NCBI GenBank assembly: GCA_020846575.1
Contig: JADLDQ010000265.1
Coordinates: forward strand, 1-13,967
From: Burkholderiales bacterium
Lineage (GTDB): Bacteria; Pseudomonadota; Gammaproteobacteria; Burkholderiales; SG8-39
Direction of reading: 5' to 3'
Length of the DNA: 13,967 nucleotides
Shown here: positions 8,303 to 13,967 of the stretch, one piece after another
Position numbering within the stretch: position 1 is the stretch's first letter
How the letters are laid out: each line of letters starts with the position of its first letter
Notes under the pieces: model-generated
What the model was told of the DNA's origin: nothing
The model's database searches: none
The model's input: only the letters and a program-made list of their open reading frames with translations
Position numbers and translations under genes: made by a program

Positions 8303-8323
8303 ACCCGCCGGGTTCGAGCCGGC
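8290..8323. terminator. Nested hairpin between convergent genes
   Basis: An inner perfect repeat, GAACCC (8301-8306) and GGGTTC (8310-8315) with a 3-nt loop, is enclosed by an outer GCCGGC (8290-8295) and GCCGGC (8318-8323). It overlaps the TAXI stop codon and lies just before the stop of the opposing ligase gene. It may end transcription in both directions, but no T-run follows on either side. Confidence 0.4.
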
Positions 8324-8327
8324 GGTC

Positions 8328-9773
8328 CTAGCGGTGCTTCAGGTATGCGGCCCGGCGCTCGACGAAGCGCTTCGCCTTGCCCTCGCCCAGGTTCGCCGGC
8401 GAATCCAGCCGCCCCTGCTCGACCAGCTCGACGCCGACCGTGATGCCGAGGTCGTTCTTCAGCCGCGCGCCGATCTTCTCCGCCAGCCCGGTGAGCGGCC
8501 CGGCGTCGCTGCGCACCTCGACGCGGACCGCCAGCTCTTCGTACGCCCGCCCGTCCACCACCGCGTCACGGGCCTCGCACAGCCACTCGCCGGTGGTGCG
8601 CGGGTCGCTGCGCACCGCCGGCAGGCAGGCCATGGGATAGACGTTCACACCGCGCATGCGCACCATGTCGTCGCTGCGGCCGAGGAAGTGATCCATGCGG
8701 CGGAAACAGCTGCCGCAGGCGCACGGCGCCGAGGACTTCAGCCGCGCCAGGTCGCGCAGGTTGAAGCGGACGATGGGGAACACCCGGCGGTAGAACACGG
8801 TCACCACCAGGTTGCCGATCTTCCCCTGCGGCACCGGCTGGCCGGTCGCGGTGTCGAGTATCTCGAAGTACGACAGGTCCTCCATGAAGTGCAGGCCCTC
8901 GCGCGCCTCGCATTCGAAGGCGCCGTGCCCGACCTCGTTGGTGCCGTAGTTGTCGTACACGGGGCAGCCCCACAGCGTTTCGAGCGAGCGCCGCAGGCTC
9001 TCCTCGGTGTCGGGACCGAGGAAACTGGTGACGAGCTTGGTGTTCAATTCGCGCGGATCGCGCCCGTGTTCCTCGCGGCAGGACTGCGCCAGCCGCGCGA
9101 GGTACTCCGGGAAGCTCATCCAGCAGTTCACGCCGCAGTCGAAGGCGATCTCGATCTGCCGGCGCGCGGGGGTGACCACGCCGCTGCCCGTGGTCAGCGG
9201 CAGCACGCCGAGGTAGTCGCTGCAGGCCTTGGCGTAGGCCCAGGGCAGGCTCGCGAGCGAGCAGGTCGCCGGAATCTGCATCACGTCCCCGGGCCGCACG
9301 CCCTGAAGGTAGAGCGCGCGCGCGGCGCTGAGGGCGCTCACCTCGTTCTCCAGGATGCTCTGCAGGGTGTAGCGCGGCTTGCCGGTGGTGCCGCCGCTGG
9401 TCTGCAGCCGGTTGGGCATGGAGCGGATCTGTTCCTTCAGGTCCGCGCAGCCGCACAGAAGGCCGAAGGGCGGGTGCGCCTGCTGGTCGTTCTTGATGTC
9501 GTCCGAATTGAATGCAGGCAGCCGCGCGATGTCCTCGATGCCGCGGATATCACCGGGCTCGATGCCCGCGCCGGACCAGAGGCTGCGATAGAAGGGGTTG
9601 CGCCAGCCGGCCGCCAGCACCTCGCGCAAGCGCTCTTCCTGCAGCGCGCGCACGCGCTCGGCGGACCAGCGGTACACGGTCCGGGCGTAGACGTCGGGCA
9701 CGGGGTAGCTGCGGTACAGAGCGTCCCAGTCGAGGGCCCGGTGGTAGAGGGGGAGGGTCGTGGTCGTATCCAT
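8328..9773 (-). CDS. Phenylacetate-CoA ligase family adenylate-forming enzyme
   Basis: Members activate an aromatic or other carboxylic acid with ATP to an acyl-adenylate and transfer it to coenzyme A. The 481-residue protein shows the ATP-binding loop TSGGTTGKP (125-133), YGTNEVG (276-282), and GRSDDMVRMRGVNVYP (365-380) near the hinge to the C-terminal domain. A cysteine cluster (Cys351, Cys353, Cys356) precedes the hinge, as in many PaaK-like proteins. The end GEGKAKRFVERR carries candidate catalytic lysines. The N-terminal region (about 10-60) is longer than in classical PaaK. The substrate is unknown: no paa, box or benzoate genes are nearby. The ATG has no ribosome site, since the bases just upstream are pyrimidine-rich. 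It lies 77 bp downstream of mfd on the same strand and may be read from it. Confidence 0.85.
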   Translation of the reverse strand: MDTTTTLPLYHRALDWDALYRSYPVPDVYARTVYRWSAERVRALQEERLREVLAAGWRNPFYRSLWSGAGIEPGDIRGIEDIARLPAFNSDDIKNDQQAHPPFGLLCGCADLKEQIRSMPNRLQTSGGTTGKPRYTLQSILENEVSALSAARALYLQGVRPGDVMQIPATCSLASLPWAYAKACSDYLGVLPLTTGSGVVTPARRQIEIAFDCGVNCWMSFPEYLARLAQSCREEHGRDPRELNTKLVTSFLGPDTEESLRRSLETLWGCPVYDNYGTNEVGHGAFECEAREGLHFMEDLSYFEILDTATGQPVPQGKIGNLVVTVFYRRVFPIVRFNLRDLARLKSSAPCACGSCFRRMDHFLGRSDDMVRMRGVNVYPMACLPAVRSDPRTTGEWLCEARDAVVDGRAYEELAVRVEVRSDAGPLTGLAEKIGARLKNDLGITVGVELVEQGRLDSPANLGEGKAKRFVERRAAYLKHR

Positions 9774-9850
9774 GGAGGGACTCGAATCGTAGGTGCGGGA
9801 CGGATCCTATGAGCGCGCGCGAGGTCTTGCGGCGGCCGCAGCGCGCGCGT

Positions 9851-12800
9851 TCACGCCTGCTGAGCCAGCGCCGCCTGCGCCTGCACCCTCGCCGCGCCGG
9901 CGAGAGTCTGCAACAGCCGCCTCGCAGCGCGCACCCGCTCGCCTGCCTCCGGGACCTTCCATTCGATGCGCAGCCGCTGCGGCCCCGCGAGCTTCCAGCC
10001 CTTGTTCTTCTGCACCAGCCGCACCACGCCCGCCGGATCGAGGGGGGCGTCGCTCTCGAACTGGAGCGTCAACGCTTCCGGCCCCGCGTCGATGCGCGCG
10101 ACGCCCAGCGGCCGGGCGAGCAGGCGCAGCCGGTGCGAATCGAGCAGCGCGCGCACCGGCGGCGGCGGTGAGCCGAAGCGGTCCGCCAGCTCTTCCTGGA
10201 TGGCCGCGAGGCTGTCCTCGGATTCGCAGTGCGCCAGACGCTTGTAGATCACCAGGCGCTCGTGCACGTCCTCGCAGTACGAGGTCGGCAGCAGCGCCGG
10301 CACGTGCAGGTTGATCTCGGTGCTCATGCCCAGCGGCCGCGTGAGGTCGATGTCGCGGCCCGAGCGCAGGGCGCGCACCGCGGCGGCCAGCATATCGTTG
10401 TAGAGATTGAACCCCACCTCCTGCATCTCGCCGCTCTGGGATTCGCCCAGCACTTCGCCCGCGCCGCGGATCTCCAGATCCTGCATCGCGAGGTAGAACC
10501 CGGAGCCGAGCTGCTCCATCGCCTGGATCGCCTCCAGGCGCTTCTTTGCGGCGGGGGTGAGCGCCGCCGCTTCCGGCGTGAGCAGGTAGGCGTAGGCCTG
10601 GTGGTGCGAGCGGCCGACACGGCCGCGCAGCTGGTGCAGTTGCGCCAGGCCCAGCCGGTCGGCGCGGTCGATGATGATGGTGTTCGCGGTGGGGATGTCG
10701 ATGCCGGTCTCGATGATGGTCGAGCACAGGAGCAGGTTGTGGCGCTGCTGCAGGAACTCCCGCATGACACGCTCCAGCTCGCGCTCGGGCATCTGGCCGT
10801 GCGCGAGCGCGATGCGCGCCTCGGGCACCAGCTTCGCGAGCCGCTCGCGGGTGAGCTCGATGGTGGCGATGTCGTTGTGCAGGAAGTAGATCTGGCCGCC
10901 GCGCTTGAGTTCCCGCAGGCACGCTTCGCGCACCGTGCCGGTGGAATAGGTGCTGACGAAGGTCTTGATCGAGAGCCGCCGTTCGGGCGCGGTGGCGATG
11001 ACCGAGAAATCGCGCAAGCCCTCCAGCGACATCGCCAGCGTGCGCGGTATGGGCGTCGCGGTGAGAGTGAGCACATCCACCTCGGCGCGCAGCGCCTTCA
11101 GAACCTCCTTCTGGCGTACGCCGAAGCGATGCTCCTCGTCCACGATCACCAGGCCCAGGCGCGCGAACTTCACCCCGCGCGAGAGCAGTTTGTGGGTACC
11201 GATGGCGATGTCGATGCTCCCGCCGGCCAGACCCGCGATCGCCGCGGCGGTCTCCCTGGCGCTCCTGAAGCGCGACAGCTCCACGATCTTCGCCGGCCAC
11301 TCGGCGGCGACATACGCGAAACGGTTCGAGAAGGTCTGAAAGTGCTGTTCGGCAAGCAGGGTCGTGGGCGTGAGCACCGCCACCTGCATGCCGTCTGCCA
11401 CCGCTGCGAAGGCGGCGCGCAGCGCGACCTCGGTCTTGCCGAAGCCGACGTCCCCGCATACCAGCCGGTCCATCGGCCTGCCCGAGCGCAGGTCGGCGAG
11501 CGTGGCCTGGATCGCCGCCGCCTGGTCGGGCGTCTCCTCGAAACCGAAGCCTTCGGCGAAGGCGTCGATGTCGTGCGCCTTCACCTCGAAAGCCCGGCCC
11601 TCGCGCGCGGCGCGCTGCGCGTAGAGCGCGAGCAGTTCGGCCGCCGTGTCGCGCACCTGCTGCGCGGCGCGGCGCTTGGCCTTGTCCCAGGCCTCGCCGC
11701 CCAGCTTGTGCAGCGGCGCCTGTTCCGGGGGGCCGCCGCTGTAGCGGCTGATGAGCGCGAGCTGCCCCACCGGCACGTAGAGCTTGTCGCCGTCGGCGTA
11801 CTCCAGCAGCAGGAACTCGGCGTCATCCTCGCCCTCGGACACGGCCGCGAGCGCCACGAGCCCCCGGTAGCGCCCGATACCGTGCTGCACATGCACGATC
11901 GGGTCGCCGGGACGCAGCTCCGAGAGGTCGCGCAGCATGCCCTCCAGCGAGGACGCGCGCGAGCGCTCGCGCGCGCCACGGCTGCGCGCGGTGCCGGCGA
12001 ACAGCTCCGACTCGGTGAGCAGCGCGAGCCCCTCGGCAGGCAGGACGAATCCGTTGAGCAGCGGCGAGACGGCCAGCATCAGCGGGGCCTCGGCGGCGGT
12101 GAACGCCGCGTAGCTCGCGACCGGGGCCGGTTTCAGGCCGTAGTCGGCGAGGAACTGCGCCAGTGTCTCGCGCCGGCCGGGCGAGTCCGCCAGCAGCAGG
12201 GCGCGGCCCGCGAATCCCGAAAGGAAATCCTTCAGCCGGTGCAGCGGGTCGGTGGCGCGGCGCTCGACGGCGAGTTCGGGCGGCGCCAGCGCGCGCTGCG
12301 CGGTCTGCTCGAGCCCCCGGCGCTCGAAGCCCCTCGCCGCGACGAAGAATTCCTCCGCGCAGAGGAACAGCTCCGCGGGTGCGAGCAGCGGCCGGTCGCG
12401 CTCGCCGCGCAGGAACTGGAAGCGCCCCTGCGTATCGCGCCAGAACGCGGTGATGGCGTCCTGGACCGCGCCATGCATGCACACCGCGGCCCCGGCGGGC
12501 AGGTAGTCGAAGACGGTGGCGGTCTCCTCGAAGAAAAGCGGCAGCCAGTACTCGATTCCGGGCGGGGCGACGCCGCCGGAGACGTCGCGGTAGATCGCGC
12601 TCCTGGAAGGGTCGCCCTCGAAGCGCTCGCGGAAGCGCCCGCGGAAGCGCGTGCGACCCGCCTCGTCGAGCGGGAACTCGCGCGCCGGCAACATGCGGAT
12701 CTCGGGCACCGGGTAGAGCGTGCGCTGGGTGTCCGCGTCGAAGGTGCGGATCGACTCGATCTCCACGTCCTCGAGGTCGATCCGGTAGGGAAGCGCGCTG

Positions 12801-13321
12801 CCCATCGGGTACAGATCGACGAGGCCGCCGCGCACGCAGAACTCGCCCGGCGCCACCACCTGCGTGACGTGCTGGTAGCCGGCGCAGACCAGCTGCGCGC
12901 GCAGCGCGTCCAGATCGAGCCGTTCGCCCTGCTTCAGGAAGAAAGTGCGGCCGGCGAGCCACGCGCCCGGCGCGAGGCGCTGCAGCGCGGTCGTGGCGGC
13001 GAGCACCACCACATCGAACTCGCGGCGCTGCATGCGGTACAGCGTCGCCAGGCGCTCGGAAACCAGGTCGTTGTGAGGCGAGAAGCTGTCGTAGGGCAGC
13101 GTCTCCCAGTCGGGGAACAGGCACACCGCCAGCCCCGGGTCGAACCAGGCGATCTCGTCGCGCAGCCGCTGGGCCTCGGAGGGCTGCGCGCAGACGACGA
13201 GCAGCGGGCGGGATGCGCGCGCCAGGCGTGCGAGGAGCAGGGCGTCGCAGGAGCCCGGAACGCCGCCGGTGTCGCGCGCAGGCTGCATCTCGCGGTTCAA
13301 GCGGCTGCTTTCATGCGACAA
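9851..13321 (-). CDS. mfd: Transcription-repair coupling factor
   Basis: Mfd binds RNA polymerase stalled at DNA lesions, pushes it off with its ATP-driven translocase and recruits the UvrA repair complex. With the start at the TTG at 13321 it has 1156 residues, against 1148 in E. coli. Order of parts: UvrB-like N-terminal domains (about 15-340, including FPDWETLPYDSFSPH), the RNA-polymerase-interacting module (about 466-526, RPGDPIVHVQHGIGRYRG), the helicase core with Walker A GDVGFGKT (623-630) and the DEEH box (728-731), LTATPIPRTL, HQLRGRVGRS, and a C-terminal regulatory domain. The TTG is preceded by GAGGA at good spacing; an in-frame ATG at 13288 would give 1145 residues but lacks a ribosome site. 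The frame stays open back to 13618, across ispD, and that part is not coding. Confidence 0.97.
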   Translation of the reverse strand: MSHESSRLNREMQPARDTGGVPGSCDALLLARLARASRPLLVVCAQPSEAQRLRDEIAWFDPGLAVCLFPDWETLPYDSFSPHNDLVSERLATLYRMQRREFDVVVLAATTALQRLAPGAWLAGRTFFLKQGERLDLDALRAQLVCAGYQHVTQVVAPGEFCVRGGLVDLYPMGSALPYRIDLEDVEIESIRTFDADTQRTLYPVPEIRMLPAREFPLDEAGRTRFRGRFRERFEGDPSRSAIYRDVSGGVAPPGIEYWLPLFFEETATVFDYLPAGAAVCMHGAVQDAITAFWRDTQGRFQFLRGERDRPLLAPAELFLCAEEFFVAARGFERRGLEQTAQRALAPPELAVERRATDPLHRLKDFLSGFAGRALLLADSPGRRETLAQFLADYGLKPAPVASYAAFTAAEAPLMLAVSPLLNGFVLPAEGLALLTESELFAGTARSRGARERSRASSLEGMLRDLSELRPGDPIVHVQHGIGRYRGLVALAAVSEGEDDAEFLLLEYADGDKLYVPVGQLALISRYSGGPPEQAPLHKLGGEAWDKAKRRAAQQVRDTAAELLALYAQRAAREGRAFEVKAHDIDAFAEGFGFEETPDQAAAIQATLADLRSGRPMDRLVCGDVGFGKTEVALRAAFAAVADGMQVAVLTPTTLLAEQHFQTFSNRFAYVAAEWPAKIVELSRFRSARETAAAIAGLAGGSIDIAIGTHKLLSRGVKFARLGLVIVDEEHRFGVRQKEVLKALRAEVDVLTLTATPIPRTLAMSLEGLRDFSVIATAPERRLSIKTFVSTYSTGTVREACLRELKRGGQIYFLHNDIATIELTRERLAKLVPEARIALAHGQMPERELERVMREFLQQRHNLLLCSTIIETGIDIPTANTIIIDRADRLGLAQLHQLRGRVGRSHHQAYAYLLTPEAAALTPAAKKRLEAIQAMEQLGSGFYLAMQDLEIRGAGEVLGESQSGEMQEVGFNLYNDMLAAAVRALRSGRDIDLTRPLGMSTEINLHVPALLPTSYCEDVHERLVIYKRLAHCESEDSLAAIQEELADRFGSPPPPVRALLDSHRLRLLARPLGVARIDAGPEALTLQFESDAPLDPAGVVRLVQKNKGWKLAGPQRLRIEWKVPEAGERVRAARRLLQTLAGAARVQAQAALAQQA

Positions 13322-13351
13322 GAGGTCCTCGCCTGGTCCCCGCGCCCGTGC

Positions 13352-13360
13352 GGGGGGGGG
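13352..13360. repeat. Run of nine G upstream of mfd
   Basis: Nine consecutive G (read as C on the mfd strand) lie about 30-40 bp before the mfd start, followed by AAGCCCCG, which could pair back with part of the run. Such tracts are prone to length change and to sequencing error. It is outside the mfd coding region if the TTG start is right. Confidence 0.8.
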
Positions 13361-13464
13361 AAGCCCCGCGAGAACCCGGTTCGATGCGCGCCCGCGCCGC
13401 CGGATCCGGCACCGGTCGGACGGCGGCTGGGCGGCGAAACAACGACAAAAACCCGCAAACGCGG

Positions 13465-13493
13465 CCGGCTTGTCATGAATCCGGCTCGTCATG
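13465..13493. repeat. 13-bp direct repeat upstream of ispD
   Basis: CCGGCTTGTCATG (13465-13477) and CCGGCTCGTCATG (13481-13493) match at 12 of 13 positions, with starts 16 bp apart. They lie just before the -10 element at 13505 and would cover the -35 region of ispD. They could be a paired regulator site. No known operator is recognised. Confidence 0.5.
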
Positions 13494-13504
13494 CGGGGCG
13501 ACCG

Positions 13505-13514
13505 TATAATTATA
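13505..13514. promoter_or_regulatory. Palindromic double -10 element between mfd and ispD
   Basis: TATAATTATA is a perfect palindrome that gives a TATAAT on both strands (13505-13510 on +, 13514-13509 on -). On the + strand it lies about 40 bp before the ispD start, a sensible place for its promoter. On the - strand it could serve mfd with a leader of about 180 nt. The -35 regions at 17-bp spacing are poor on both sides, so an activator or an alternative arrangement may be needed. Confidence 0.45.
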
Positions 13515-13548
13515 GCCGCGAGCCTTCCCCGCTTTCCCCGATGATTCA

Positions 13549-13967
13549 ATGGTATCCAGCTACTTCGGCCTGATCCCCGCGGCCGGTGGCGGCAGCCGCT
13601 TCGGCCGCGCCGAACCAAAACAGTACGCCCTGATCGGCGCCCGGCCGCTCCTGTGGCACGCCGTCGCCGCGCTGCTCGCGGTGCCGCGGATCGAGTGCGT
13701 GTTCGTGGTGCTCGCGCCGGGCGACGAGGCCTTTCGCCGCTTCGACTGGAGCGAGGCGGGCGAGCGCGTCGCGCCGCTGTACTGCGGCGGGGCGACGCGG
13801 CGCGACAGCGTGCTGAACGGCCTGGTCGCCGCCGGGGCGCTGGTGACGCCGGAGGACTGGGTGCTGGTGCACGACGCGGCGCGTCCGTGCCTTGCCCGTG
13901 CCGATCTGGAGCGCCTGATCGAGGCCGTGGACGGCGCCGCCGCCGAGGACGGCGCCGCAGCCGAGGA
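13549..13967 (+). CDS. ispD: 2-C-methyl-D-erythritol 4-phosphate cytidylyltransferase, partial
   Basis: IspD joins CTP to methylerythritol phosphate in the non-mevalonate route to isoprenoid precursors. The first 139 codons are visible before the window ends. The nucleotide-binding opening LIPAAGGGSRFG (about 8-19) is followed by KQYALIG, an IECVFVVLAP strand, CGGATRRDSVLNGL and the substrate-site VHDAARPC. The start ATG has no clear ribosome site; another ATG at 13541 is out of frame. At the end of the window a six-residue unit DGAAAE occurs twice in a row (128-139), in a region that is a variable loop in the family. The usual partner ispF may follow outside the window. It is divergent from mfd. 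Confidence 0.93.
   Translation, partial: MVSSYFGLIPAAGGGSRFGRAEPKQYALIGARPLLWHAVAALLAVPRIECVFVVLAPGDEAFRRFDWSEAGERVAPLYCGGATRRDSVLNGLVAAGALVTPEDWVLVHDAARPCLARADLERLIEAVDGAAAEDGAAAE

Noticed and set aside
7319..9773. TAXI and ligase genes as one uptake-and-activation operon
   Set aside because: The genes converge, with a hairpin between them, so they cannot share a transcript; any functional link is only a hypothesis.
8334..9812. 492-codon frame antisense to the ligase gene
   Set aside because: Its composition is typical of an antisense shadow, and the opposing frame has clear adenylate-forming enzyme motifs.
10229..13573. Very long open frame (1114 codons) antisense to mfd
   Set aside because: It mirrors mfd codon by codon in GC-rich DNA, is rich in Arg, Gln, His and Leu without domain motifs, and mfd is certain on the other strand.
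13322..13618. N-terminal extension of Mfd by about 99 residues
   Set aside because: It would overlap the ispD start and the promoter region, and it is an Arg/Pro/Gly-rich stretch unlike the Mfd family.

Overview
The window comes from the chromosome of a GC-rich, Gram-negative proteobacterium, most likely a betaproteobacterium. The proteins look like that group: an ISC operon of Escherichia coli type, a PEP-CTERM sorting tail, a TAXI-family periplasmic binding protein, and mfd divergent from ispD. No tRNA, rRNA, CRISPR array, transposase or phage gene was seen.

Region 1 (1-6625, all + strand) is a complete housekeeping iron-sulfur cluster assembly operon preceded by serine acetyltransferase: cysE, iscR, iscS, iscU, iscA, hscB, hscA, fdx, iscX. 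CysE leads toward cysteine, the sulfur donor that IscS consumes. IscS passes persulfide to the scaffold IscU, with Fdx supplying electrons and IscX and IscA assisting. HscA and HscB then release the cluster from IscU, and IscR senses cluster supply. Every key cysteine I checked in IscR, IscS, IscU, IscA and Fdx matches the E. coli protein, with the same residue number or a constant offset. The best regulatory signal is a pair of IscR-type boxes before iscR, plus a third similar box before cysE. In both promoters the -35 and -10 hexamers sit at exactly the same offsets from the box, which suggests IscR also controls cysE.

Region 2 (6626-8327) is looser, accessory-looking DNA. It holds a minus-strand PEP-CTERM protein fragment without a signal peptide, probably a 5'-truncated remnant, and a TAXI-type TRAP transporter substrate-binding protein with no transporter membrane subunits visible nearby.

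Region 3 (8328-13321, - strand) carries a phenylacetate-CoA ligase-family adenylate-forming enzyme downstream of mfd, the transcription-repair coupling factor. The converging TAXI and ligase genes end on either side of a nested GC-rich hairpin.

Region 4 (13322-13967) is an intergenic stretch of about 230 bp with a palindromic double -10 element, a 13-bp direct repeat and a run of nine G. It is followed by the start of ispD (non-mevalonate isoprenoid synthesis), which runs off the window.

I found no convincing undescribed multi-gene system. The points most worth a second look are the shared IscR-type promoter layout of cysE and iscR, the tandem perfect palindromes between hscA and fdx, the truncated PEP-CTERM gene, and the control region between mfd and ispD.
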